The notes under the pieces: generated by a model
The model's database searches: none
The model's input: only the letters and a program-made list of their open reading frames with translations
What the model was told of the DNA's origin: nothing
Shown: positions 1 to 6,613 of the stretch, in pieces
Numbering within the stretch: the first letter of the stretch is position 1
Layout: each line of letters starts with the position of its first letter
Assembly: GCF_003063265.1 (NCBI RefSeq)
Contig: NZ_NERU01000025.1
Location: 1-59,635 of the forward strand
Direction: 5' to 3'
Length of the DNA: 59,635 nt
Source: Limnohabitans sp. WS1
GTDB lineage: Bacteria > Pseudomonadota > Gammaproteobacteria > Burkholderiales > Burkholderiaceae_C
Made by a program: the position numbers and the translations under genes

Positions 1-2
1 AG

Positions 3-140
3 TATCTGGGGGATGCCACGATGGCCAGCACGATTTTGGACAGGTTGATGCACCGCTGCGTGATGTTGGAGTTTGAGGGCAAGAGCTACAGGCTCAAGGA
101 GGCGGCTGCTCGCTTGGCCGTCCAGCCTGAAACGTCATAA
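3..140 (+). CDS. istB: IS21-family helper ATPase IstB, C-terminal fragment (cut by window edge)
   Basis: An open frame enters from the left edge and ends at a TAA. Its 45 residues (YLGDATMASTILDRLMH..., then KSYRLKEAAARLA) match the C-terminus of IstB, the AAA+ helper ATPase that assists the IstA transposase of IS21-family elements. Only the tail is visible; the Walker motifs would lie to the left, outside the window. The direct repeats typical of an IS21 end follow immediately, so this is the right flank of an element. Confidence 0.85.
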   Translation, partial: YLGDATMASTILDRLMHRCVMLEFEGKSYRLKEAAARLAVQPETS

Positions 141-220
141 TCTGGCAGCGCTGCCTGGGGGAATTTGGGGTGGCCACGGGTGGGGGAATTTGGACTGGCC
201 ATCAGGGGGATGTCTGCAGC
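3..220 (+). mobile_element. Right end of an IS21-family insertion sequence
   Basis: After the istB stop come two near-identical direct copies of GGGGGAATTTGG followed by a TGGCC block (156-175 and 181-200), then CATCAGGGGGATGTCTG. IS21-family elements carry such repeated transposase-binding sites just inside their ends. The exact terminus is not determined because the left end is outside the window; about 211-220 is my estimate. It abuts the distal attC of the integron cassette array. Confidence 0.65.
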
Positions 221-249
221 GTTGGAAAATCGACCATAAGCTTTTAGTG

Positions 250-347
250 GTTTAACTTGGAGCAAACCGGACTGCGACAGATAAACGAAGCCGGTCAAAA
301 ATGAAATGATGCCCGACGCAGCCACGCTGAAGGACGTCCGGTTAACA
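250..347 (-). repeat. attC site (distal end of cassette array)
   Basis: Read on the minus strand, a TGTTAAC box is followed by CCGGAC (L''-like). About 60 bases later comes the complement GTCCGG (L'-like), then GTTAAAC at 256-250, an exact match to the R' core GTTRRRY. It lies just downstream of the VOC cassette gene, as expected for that cassette's attC. The inner arm is weak, so this is a good but not perfect site. Confidence 0.6.
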
Positions 348-352
348 AGGGG

Positions 353-730
353 CTAGGCCTCAACTCGCCACGGAGGATTTAGGCGATTGCTGCCCGCCCA
401 ATACAGGCAGATGACGTTGCCCGCTGGGTCTTTGACTCTTGCCTCACGCCACAACCACGGTTCATCACGGGGCTCCTGAAAGAATTCGATTCCATGCGCC
501 TGGAGGTGCTTGACCGTTTGATCGAGTGATTCGTCCTCGAAGTAGACCACCACATCCGACGATTCGGATACGCCCCCGACCTGATGCACCGAAAACGAGG
601 CGCTGCCATTTGGACACTTGAAGCGGGCGTAGTGCGGTGCGTCAACAATGAGTTCAAACCCCATGCGCTTGTAGAAGTCAACCGACTCCGCAACATTGAC
701 AGCCGGCGGGGTAACTTGGTTCAGGTTCAT
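353..730 (-). CDS. VOC-family (glyoxalase/bleomycin-resistance fold) cassette protein
   Basis: This 125-residue protein has the layout of a single VOC domain: an N-terminal strand leading into AESVDFYKRMGFELIVD, and a C-terminal DPAGNVICLYWAG strand, the usual metal-side segment. VOC proteins include glyoxalases, dioxygenases and antibiotic-binding proteins, and the substrate cannot be read here. The ATG at 730 is chosen because the domain starts there; the frame stays open further upstream but with no VOC-like sequence. It is the last cassette of the array, followed by an attC. Single-domain VOC genes are common integron cargo. Confidence 0.8.
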   Translation of the reverse strand: MNLNQVTPPAVNVAESVDFYKRMGFELIVDAPHYARFKCPNGSASFSVHQVGGVSESSDVVVYFEDESLDQTVKHLQAHGIEFFQEPRDEPWLWREARVKDPAGNVICLYWAGSNRLNPPWRVEA

Positions 731-875
731 GGGGCCTGACGCTCGCGGTAGGCTGCTTCGCAAGACACAAAGCGAGTGGGTGGAACCAAAAAGTGCATGG
801 CCCTTTTTGGCGTTAACTTGACCAGCCAGCCAGGCCACACACCGTGTTCCGAACACTTGAATACTGCAGTTGATT

Positions 876-1274
876 TCATGCTTGCCGCTCCTGATGCGCT
901 TCACTTTGTGTGGTGACAACACGACCAGCCAATGGATGTTGGATTCCATTGTCGCCATACGTGCCGGTGACTTGAGCGATGACCACTTGAAAGCCATTGA
1001 GCCAACGCGATTGCTGTTGCTTTGCCTTCATGTGCTCAGGGTGCTTCATCAATGATTGCAATGCAGCCATCGACTCCCAGTAGTACACATTTGAGATGAG
1101 TCCGGTTTGTTGGTTTTCCCAAGACTCTTCACCCAAGTAACCTGGGATGGACTTCGCTATCTGTGCAATGACATCGTCAAGGGCATAGAACTCTGTGTCG
1201 TATTGCCTTTTTGCAAACGTAAAGGTGGATGTGTACATGTGTCCAGTCCGCATAACCGAAGGGATGGGCGTCAT
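876..1274 (-). CDS. ABM-like (antibiotic biosynthesis monooxygenase fold) small protein
   Basis: A 132-residue protein with features of the dimeric alpha/beta barrel ABM family: a strand MYTSTFTF, the segment IPGYLGEESW, then VYYWESMAALQSLMKHPEHMKAK. That last pattern is the typical YWES..A..L..HP.H helix. ABM-fold proteins include monooxygenases and heme-degrading enzymes, and the reaction here is unknown. Its start overlaps the stop of the preceding frameshifted VOC gene (ATGA), so the two were probably translationally coupled in one cassette. The 145 bases downstream hold no clear attC. Confidence 0.65.
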   Translation of the reverse strand: MTPIPSVMRTGHMYTSTFTFAKRQYDTEFYALDDVIAQIAKSIPGYLGEESWENQQTGLISNVYYWESMAALQSLMKHPEHMKAKQQQSRWLNGFQVVIAQVTGTYGDNGIQHPLAGRVVTTQSEAHQERQA

Positions 1275-2106
1275 TGCGCGGCCTCCCTTGCTTGTCTGAA
1301 CTTCATTCGGAGCCCGCTGATCGCCGTTGACTCAAGTGATAGTTCATGTTCTGACGACACGCCAAGCAAACCATTCGCCGATAGAAAATCTCTGGCGGAT
1401 TCCAACGATCTGACTCCGAAAGTCAGTGATTGAATAACCTGGCGGCTGCCCTGAGTCAATCTTAGGACCATGTCCTCGGTCAGCTCGATCCCTGTTCCCG
1501 ATGACTCTGTCAGAAGCCTCCATTTTTCTCTGCCTCAGACAGATTCGGAGTTGACATCTCGATTTCCGACAACCCGACAAGCCCAATCGTTCCGCCTCCA
1601 CGCTTTGTCATCTCAAGTTGATCCCTGGATCTCCGTTCGGCTGTAGTCAACCGCTCCTTCCATGGATAGATTGTTCCTTCAGGATTCCATGCGCAAAAAA
1701 AGATGCAACAGGAATCGGAAGAGAGATCCAGCAATACCGAGTTTGTGAAGTTTGTAGTGAGAGAACCGTCTGCGGTCTTGGTCTGGTAAGGCCGGGGGGA
1801 TTTGCATTGAAGTCCCGCTTGGGTAAGGTGCTCTACGCTGGCCTCCAAGTCAACAGGTTCCATAGCAAACCCATGAATGAGCGGCGGCTGACTTTCTTTG
1901 GGAAGATCTGAATTGCTTGCGGCGGCCCACAACTCAAGTTCAGTGTTTCCCACATGCACCCATGCGAACGTCGCAAAGCTGCTGCTTTGCTTTGGCCATG
2001 AAACGGGAAGGCCGAACACATCGGTAAAGAGCGAGAGCAAGGGATCGATGTCCAACAAGCGGATCATCACATGGTCAACGGTGGAATAGACAGCGGTGTG
2101 GCTCAT
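1271..2106 (-). pseudogene. Two-domain VOC-family protein broken by a -1 frameshift
   Basis: The frame starting at 2106 (MSHTAVYSTVDHVMIRLLD...) is a VOC-like domain with segments DVFGLPVSWP and WVHVGNTELELWAA. It runs to a stop at 1510, just after LSEAEKNGGF. The next frame, ending at 1271, continues a second VOC half: LTFGVRSLESARDFLSANGLLG. One extra A in the minus-strand A5 run (T5 at 1523-1527) would read EKKWRLLTESSGTGIELTED straight into it. This is either a real inactivating deletion or a homopolymer sequencing error. The distal half overlaps the ABM gene by four bases. Confidence 0.7.
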
Positions 2107-2167
2107 GACGCGCTTGTAGTTCGAGTTAAGTTGGCGGCCTCGGCAAGACCCTGGGTGTGTTTGTGGG

Positions 2168-2204
2168 GCCTAACGGCTCAATTCACCGGCGCTGCGCGGC
2201 GTCA
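2168..2204 (-). repeat. attC remnant (R' core only)
   Basis: On the minus strand, directly after the SRPBCC gene stop, the sequence runs from a GCGGCGT/ACGCCGC hairpin overlapping the stop codon to GAGCCGTTAGGC. It contains a perfect GTTAGGC core (2174-2168). A matching R'' box is not visible, so the site is degenerate. Confidence 0.4.
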
Positions 2205-2654
2205 TCACGCCGCCTCCGGAGGAATAATGGGCTGGGCCGCACTTCGAGCCTCTGCAAGTGCCCTCAGGTTTCGGAGCGTGACGGGCAGACCTGAATTGAT
2301 TTGTTTCGCAAGCATCGGGCCCAGCACAATGGATAGCAGCCCAGAAAAAGTAACCCGGTGAACTACCTCCGTGGCACCCGGCACCGGGACAAGCTCATGC
2401 TCGAAAACCATACGAAACAGAGGAATCCTCGACTCAACGGTGAAGCACCTGGCGGGCACGACTTGCGTGAGGACCATAGGAACCGTGTTGCCCTTCGTAG
2501 GAGTGAGACGGCCACGGCTTCCAACTTGGAACGGACCATCAATATTGGCTCGCTTTGTGTCTGGATCCCAAGTCGGCCAGTTCTCGACATCTGCATAGAT
2601 TTCAAAAATCACCTCCGGCGAGGCGGCTACTGCGATTCGGTGTTCAATTTGCAT
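2205..2654 (-). CDS. SRPBCC-family (polyketide-cyclase/START fold) protein
   Basis: A 149-residue protein whose N-terminus, IAVAASPEVIFEIYADVENW followed by PTWDPDTK, is the diagnostic first strand and helix of SRPBCC proteins. A long C-terminal helix (LAKQINSGLPVTLRNLRALAEA) is also typical. The fold forms a deep hydrophobic pocket, and ligand and role are not predictable here. It occupies one integron cassette: a candidate attC lies just upstream, and a GTTAGGC core lies just downstream. Confidence 0.8.
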   Translation of the reverse strand: MQIEHRIAVAASPEVIFEIYADVENWPTWDPDTKRANIDGPFQVGSRGRLTPTKGNTVPMVLTQVVPARCFTVESRIPLFRMVFEHELVPVPGATEVVHRVTFSGLLSIVLGPMLAKQINSGLPVTLRNLRALAEARSAAQPIIPPEAA

Positions 2655-2701
2655 TGGATGTAAGGAGCTGTGAGAACGTGGTTTGCGCGGTCAGCGCTGA
2701 C

Positions 2702-2799
2702 GTTGAACGACAGCTTTCATGGGCCGGCGCGAAGCGGACCATTCGCGGGCTGCGGTTCGTCGGCCCATGAAAGCCGTCCGCTCTAACTTTGAATTGGGC
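2702..2799 (-). repeat. attC-like site of the cupin cassette
   Basis: On the minus strand an imperfect R'' box (GCCCAAT, 2799-2793) is followed by a long hairpin. The arm GGCTTTCATGGGCCG pairs with CGGCCCATGAAAGC, with an inner CGCGAA/TTCGCG stem, and GTTCAAC (2708-2702) stands at the R' position. The expected partner of the upstream cassette core GTTAGGC would be GCCTAAC, so GCCCAAT is two bases off. Placement just after the cupin stop and before the SRPBCC start supports a slightly degenerate attC. Confidence 0.6.
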
Positions 2800-2811
2800 A
2801 CTGTTTCTTTC

Positions 2812-3333
2812 CTAATCATGCTTTGCAAAGACCCGAGAGGCGAAACCATCCAATTCGCTTAACGGCCTGCCGTAGAGGTGAAGATGAAACGTCGGTCCTT
2901 CTCCGACGACCTCTGTTGAGTGAATGGCGTCTGCCGCAAGAACCATTGACTCACCGGGGCCGACGACTACGCGGTCGATCGGCGCGACACGTCTGCCCGG
3001 AACCCTCCGATACAGATCATTGGCCTCATTCCCACGGACCCCGGCGATAACCGTCCATGTTCCGTGTTCGTGGGGCGGACTTGTGAGGCCCTGCCCATCC
3101 GACACCAGATACAGCGACGGGGCGCCCGCGAGAACGGCCAACTCGTAGAGGAGTTCCTCGCTCGGAGCCGCCGCGCGCCAAGATGTCGCCCTCCAGTGCG
3201 GCGATCGCGCAAGGCGCTGAAGCACAGCGGCGACCTCCTCAAGCGCGCTTTCGCCGCTTCTCTGCGTTAACGCGCGGATCGTAGACATCGCCGCGATTGA
3301 ATCGCGCAGCGCTTCGGAAGAAGAAGTCATCAT
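2812..3333 (-). CDS. Cupin-fold metal-dependent protein (cysteine-dioxygenase-like)
   Basis: This 173-residue protein has a helical N-terminus and a C-terminal double-stranded beta-helix. PPHEHGTWTVIAGV carries the HxH pair, and a later DAIHSTEVV and FHLHLYG supply further histidines. That is the pattern of cysteine-dioxygenase-like cupins that bind a single metal, and the substrate is unknown. The start at 3333 has an in-frame ATG directly after it (MMTSS). It begins five bases after the GTTAGGC core of the preceding attC, the tight spacing expected of an integron cassette. Confidence 0.75.
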   Translation of the reverse strand: MMTSSSEALRDSIAAMSTIRALTQRSGESALEEVAAVLQRLARSPHWRATSWRAAAPSEELLYELAVLAGAPSLYLVSDGQGLTSPPHEHGTWTVIAGVRGNEANDLYRRVPGRRVAPIDRVVVGPGESMVLAADAIHSTEVVGEGPTFHLHLYGRPLSELDGFASRVFAKHD

Positions 3334-3337
3334 GTCT

Positions 3338-3448
3338 GCCTAACGTTTTAGATGAGCCGACAGCAGCGGCTGGCTGCGTAAGGCCCAGAATGAAATGGTG
3401 GCTTGGAGTGACCAGCCGTTGCGATTCGGCTCGAACGCCCGGTTAGAG
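3338..3448 (-). repeat. attC site, canonical four-box architecture
   Basis: Read on the minus strand the order is CTCTAAC (R'', 3448-3442), GAGCCGA (L''), a roughly 70-base variable arm with GGCTG and CAGCC blocks, TCGGCTC (L'), and GTTAGGC (R', 3344-3338). L'' and L' are exact complements. R'' is the exact complement of GTTAGAG, the core at the other end of this cassette (3879-3873), as integron cassette circularisation requires. The stop codon of the 3443-3862 gene lies inside R''. Confidence 0.92.
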
Positions 3449-3862
3449 CACATGACTGCCACGCCTCTGCATTACGACGCTTATGAGTACCCGAACCTGA
3501 ATGAAGAAAGCCACAATGAACGCTAGAAGTACCAGGGCCCAGTGAAAAAGTTCAAACCCATTTTGGGTGAAGCGAACAGGCAGGTTGGTTGCCTCAACCA
3601 ACACGCCGACCTCCACCAACGATAGCAGCCCTGAAACCGCCAAGATCCAACGTGGTGTACGTAGTGCCGAAGGATCGCTTGCCACCCTTCGGCCGGAAAT
3701 CCGAAGGAAGAAACCTAAAGCGAGGGCACCGAGGACTACAGCGAGCAGGGCTTTTCCGAAAACAGCTGCAGCGGTTGCCCCAGACAGAGAAAAAGCGATT
3801 CCGCCTAAGTCGGCAAGAAATTCGATTCGCTTTGTTGCGGCGGTGCGAAGATTCATTAACAT
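3443..3862 (-). CDS. Small hydrophobic membrane protein (first integron cassette)
   Basis: A 139-residue protein with three or four predicted membrane segments: about 20-50 (AVFGKALLAVVLGALALGFF), 70-90 (WILAVSGLLSLVEVGVLVEA) and 105-130 (FHWALVLLAFIVAFFIQVRV). It ends in a basic tail. I do not recognise the family. It is the cassette nearest the attI-like site, the position most exposed to an integron promoter. Its stop overlaps the R'' box of its own attC. The start at 3862 lies 10 bases after the core site. Confidence 0.7.
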   Translation of the reverse strand: MLMNLRTAATKRIEFLADLGGIAFSLSGATAAAVFGKALLAVVLGALALGFFLRISGRRVASDPSALRTPRWILAVSGLLSLVEVGVLVEATNLPVRFTQNGFELFHWALVLLAFIVAFFIQVRVLISVVMQRRGSHVL

Positions 3863-3871
3863 GTTCGGTGT

Positions 3872-4013
3872 GCTCTAACGTGATACAGACCGCAAAACCC
3901 GGTGGATACATCCGGGTACAGTCGATACATCTTTTTGATGGAATGCCTGCAAGCCTCTTGTGCCGTGGCTCACAGGCTCGCACACCGTAATTTGATGCAG
4001 GTACAAATTTGCC
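3872..4013 (-). other. attI-like integration site and leader
   Basis: The segment between the decayed integrase and the first cassette ends, on the minus strand, in the core GTTAGAG (3879-3873). Unlike the attC sites it has no long inverted repeat. This is what an attI site looks like: a simple core beside intI on the opposite strand from the cassettes. A cassette promoter would be expected here, but I cannot point to a convincing one. Confidence 0.65.
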
Positions 4014-4256
4014 ATGAAACCCGGTGCCCCTTCTTTGCAGTTCACTCGCTTGCTTGATCTGGTGCGCGAGCGGGTACGGTTTCTAAACTATAGCCTCAAA
4101 AAAGAAAATTATTAATTTCAATGTATTTGTTTTTTTATCCATTGAATTGCAATGTAGTCCAGTGACATGCGTCACCCGCACGAGATGGGTGTGGCCGATT
4201 TGGAAGCGTTTTTGTCAGGGCATTCGAGCCACATGACGATTTTTATGCGGCGTTGA
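4014..4256 (+). pseudogene. intI: Integron integrase intI, decayed N-terminal remnant
   Basis: From the ATG at 4014 the frame reads FTRLLDLVRERVRFLNYSLK, the SAM-like N-terminal domain of integron tyrosine recombinases. It then decays through stops at 4128, 4158 and nearby. FFIH-stop-IAM (where FFIRWHGM is expected) is still visible, and RHPHEMGVADLEAFLS follows in the same frame from 4170 before another stop at 4254. The catalytic domain, the patch specific to integron integrases and all active-site residues are missing. The gene is divergent from the cassettes, the normal intI arrangement. It cannot encode an active integrase. Confidence 0.85.
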
Positions 4257-4683
4257 AACGGTGATGGGCCACGGCCATCGGACATTGCAGAGATCGTGGA
4301 GATTCATGCATTGAAGTGTGTCGCCAGATGGTCCGCAGCTGGCTCCGTTGCGGCGATCATCGACTGTGCACAACCAAAGCAGCCATGCACCGCAAAAAAG
4401 TGCCGCAATGGCACAAGGCGTACCGCCGTCATACCGCTTGAGCCACGTGAATGGTCAAGTGCATTGGCAAGAAAAAAGATATTTTCTGTAGGGAACAAAC
4501 CAACGCCCAGAACCGGGCTCGTCCAACAAACAAACGGATCAGGTCGCGGCTTCGTGTGACCTATCCTTACTCGAGCGCATTGCGCAAGCCGCGCGCTGCC
4601 GTAAGAGCTTGGACTAGAGCCTCAACTTCAGTATCTGTGCTCCCTCACCCGTTTGGATTCATTGCTTCAAGTCTGAAAAGACT
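4257..4683. other. Non-coding stretch between intI remnant and hisF
   Basis: No convincing gene in 427 bases. The intI frame reopens after the stop at 4254 but shows no integrase similarity. A short minus-strand frame (TEVEALVQALTAARGLRNAL, about 4575-4635) looks protein-like but has an in-frame stop just upstream and is not recognised. hisI and hisE, which would normally follow hisF here, are not present in any frame. Confidence 0.6.
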
Positions 4684-5484
4684 TCACAAGCGCACAGGAA
4701 TCCCACGCTCCCGCATCCGCTCTTTCGCCTGCTGCACGGTGTATTCACCATAGTGAAAGATACTGGCCGCCAGCACCGCATCCGCGCCGCCGATGCTCAC
4801 GCCGTCGGCCAGGTGGTCGAGGTTGCCCACTCCGCCTGATGCGATCACGGGCACGGTCACCGCGTCGCTCACGGCGCGGGTCAGTTGCAGGTCAAAACCG
4901 CTTTTGGTGCCGTCGCGGTCCATGCTGGTGAGCAGTATTTCGCCCGCACCGTATTCGGCCATTTGGGTGGCCCAAGCCACGGCGTCAAGGCCCACGTTTT
5001 TGCGGCCACCGTGGCTGTAAACGTCCCAGCCGGGGCCCATGGGCAGACCGTGGGTGCCAATGCGTTGCTCGTCTTCGGCGCTGCGGCGCTTGGCGTCGAT
5101 GGCGACCACGATACATTGCGCGCCGTATTTGGCAGACGCTTCGCGGATGACTTGCGGGTTGGCAATGGCGGCCGAGTTGAAGCTGGTTTTGTCGGCCCCG
5201 GCGTTGAGCAATCGGCGCACGTCTTCCACCGTGCGCACACCGCCGCCCACCGTGAGCGGAATGAAGACCTGGCTGGCCACGGCTTCGATGATGTGCAGGA
5301 TCACGTCGCGGCCGTCGCTGGTGGCGGTGATGTCGAGGAAGGTGAGTTCGTCAGCGCCCTGCTCGTTGTAGCGGGCCGCGATTTCGACCGGGTCTCCGGC
5401 GTCGCGCAGTTCAACAAAGTTTACGCCCTTGACCACACGACCGCCGGTCACGTCGAGGCAAGGGATGATGCGTTTGGCGAGCAT
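4684..5484 (-). CDS. hisF: Imidazole glycerol phosphate synthase, cyclase subunit
   Basis: HisF pairs with the glutaminase HisH. It uses the ammonia made there to convert PRFAR to imidazole glycerol phosphate and AICAR, in the cytoplasm (histidine synthesis). The 266 residues form the standard TIM barrel. Catalytic aspartates are visible at D11 (IPCLDVTGG) and D130 (VVAIDAKRR), and the phosphate-binding loops GGGVRTVEDV and ASGGVGNLDH are intact. Its start lies 3 bases after the 73-residue gene, so it is last in the his transcript. Usually hisI and hisE follow; here decayed integron DNA does. Confidence 0.97.
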   Translation of the reverse strand: MLAKRIIPCLDVTGGRVVKGVNFVELRDAGDPVEIAARYNEQGADELTFLDITATSDGRDVILHIIEAVASQVFIPLTVGGGVRTVEDVRRLLNAGADKTSFNSAAIANPQVIREASAKYGAQCIVVAIDAKRRSAEDEQRIGTHGLPMGPGWDVYSHGGRKNVGLDAVAWATQMAEYGAGEILLTSMDRDGTKSGFDLQLTRAVSDAVTVPVIASGGVGNLDHLADGVSIGGADAVLAASIFHYGEYTVQQAKERMRERGIPVRL

Positions 5485-5487
5485 GTT

Positions 5488-5709
5488 TCAGTGACCCTCT
5501 TGCGGTTCGATAGAGACGGTGATGGGTTTGATGTCGGCTTGTGTGGCCGAGATGTACAGATGCTCCAGAACGCCATTGCGCTCGACGACCACAGCGGTTT
5601 GGGTTTGCGCAGCCGTTCGCCGAGCTTGATTGGCCGCCCTGGCCATGGCAGCCACCGATCCTCTCAGGCTGCTGCTGCGTGCTTGTTCAATTGACATCAT
5701 CTGACTCAT
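5488..5709 (-). CDS. Unrecognised 73-residue protein between mutarotase and hisF
   Basis: The protein (MSQMMSIEQARSSSLRG...) has a basic, alanine-rich helical middle (about residues 10-35) and a C-terminal strand pair (TAVVVERNGVLEHLYISA). I do not recognise it. An upstream in-frame GTG at 5745 would overlap the mutarotase stop, but the ATG at 5709 fits a normal start better. Its tight spacing (3 bases) to hisF suggests co-transcription and perhaps coupling. It could be a lineage-specific small protein. Confidence 0.55.
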   Translation of the reverse strand: MSQMMSIEQARSSSLRGSVAAMARAANQARRTAAQTQTAVVVERNGVLEHLYISATQADIKPITVSIEPQEGH

Positions 5710-5737
5710 TTTTTTGCCCAATCCAAAGTTGCTTGCA

Positions 5738-6592
5738 TCATGCACGCAAAGCCAAGCGCTGCCAGCCCGCCCAGCGCTCGCCCGCAGGCAAGGTGATGGG
5801 CGTGTAGACCTGCGCGGCTTCGACGCACATCATGTGCCGCCAGCCGTCGTCTGGCATGTCGGCCAGGCGCTTGCACAGGTCTTGCGCGGGGTTCCAGACC
5901 ACGGTGTTGGCCCAGCTGGGGCTTTGGCTGATGTGCAGGGTCTGGTTCAGCGTCATGGGCTGTGGCCCAGCTTCGTACACGCGGTCAAATTCGGCGGCAA
6001 AGCGGATCGTCTCGGCAGCAGGCGCATGGGTGTCGGTGAGTGAATCCCACTCGGGTTGACCACCCAGGCCATGCAGCGTGGCCTGCGTCACATCGGGCAC
6101 GGCCAAATAGGTGTGCAGTGCACCAGAGAACGCCAGCGCTTGGGTGTCTGTGTTGTGCACGTCCAGCGTCAGTTGCACGGCACCCGGGCTCAGGTCGATG
6201 TGCAGCGCCAAGGCAAAGGCTTGGGGCCACCAGGCGCGGGTCTGAAAGTTGTCCTTCAGGCGCAGCGTGAGGCGGGCATGCTCGGCTCCCAGTTCGGGCG
6301 CATCGGCCAACCAGGCCACGTTGCGGGCAAAACCGTGTTTGGGCAGGCACTCGGCCATGGGGCCGCGTTGGTTGAACTGCGGAAAGCACACGGGCACACC
6401 GCCGCGAATGGCGGCTTGGCCGTCCATCACGCTAAGGGGGCTGAGGTACAGGCGCTCTTGCCCGCCCGACACCCAAGACAGCACATGCGCACCGTGCAGC
6501 GCCACCCGCAAGCGGTCGCCTTGCGGCAGTGTCAATTCGCAAGCGGGCAGGCCCGCGAACGCGGTGTCGCGACAAGTGGCCTGAGCGCTCAT
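5738..6592 (-). CDS. D-hexose-6-phosphate mutarotase-like (aldose-1-epimerase superfamily)
   Basis: The 284-residue protein has YeaD-type signatures: GAHVLSW near the N-terminus, then AAIRGGVPVCFPQF, KHGFARNVAW and, near the C-terminus, TVVWNPAQ. The galactose-mutarotase fold uses the His in KHGFAR and a downstream Glu for acid-base catalysis on phosphorylated hexoses. The ATG at 6592 is preferred over an upstream TTG. It lies between hisA and the 73-residue gene, so it is carried in the his operon although it has no role in histidine synthesis. Confidence 0.85.
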   Translation of the reverse strand: MSAQATCRDTAFAGLPACELTLPQGDRLRVALHGAHVLSWVSGGQERLYLSPLSVMDGQAAIRGGVPVCFPQFNQRGPMAECLPKHGFARNVAWLADAPELGAEHARLTLRLKDNFQTRAWWPQAFALALHIDLSPGAVQLTLDVHNTDTQALAFSGALHTYLAVPDVTQATLHGLGGQPEWDSLTDTHAPAAETIRFAAEFDRVYEAGPQPMTLNQTLHISQSPSWANTVVWNPAQDLCKRLADMPDDGWRHMMCVEAAQVYTPITLPAGERWAGWQRLALRA

Positions 6593-6613
6593 GGGCAATA
6601 GCGAGGGGATGGA

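Noticed and set aside
86..325. A 79-codon minus-strand frame over the IS21 end and attC
   Set aside because: It is made of IS terminal repeats and attC sequence; no protein features.
353..997. A 214-residue protein with an N-terminal extension on the VOC domain
   Set aside because: The first 89 residues have no family similarity and lie in the cassette-junction DNA; the domain starts at the ATG at 730.
4296..4559. An 87-codon frame downstream of the intI remnant
   Set aside because: Same frame as intI but no integrase or other motif and low-quality start (GTG).
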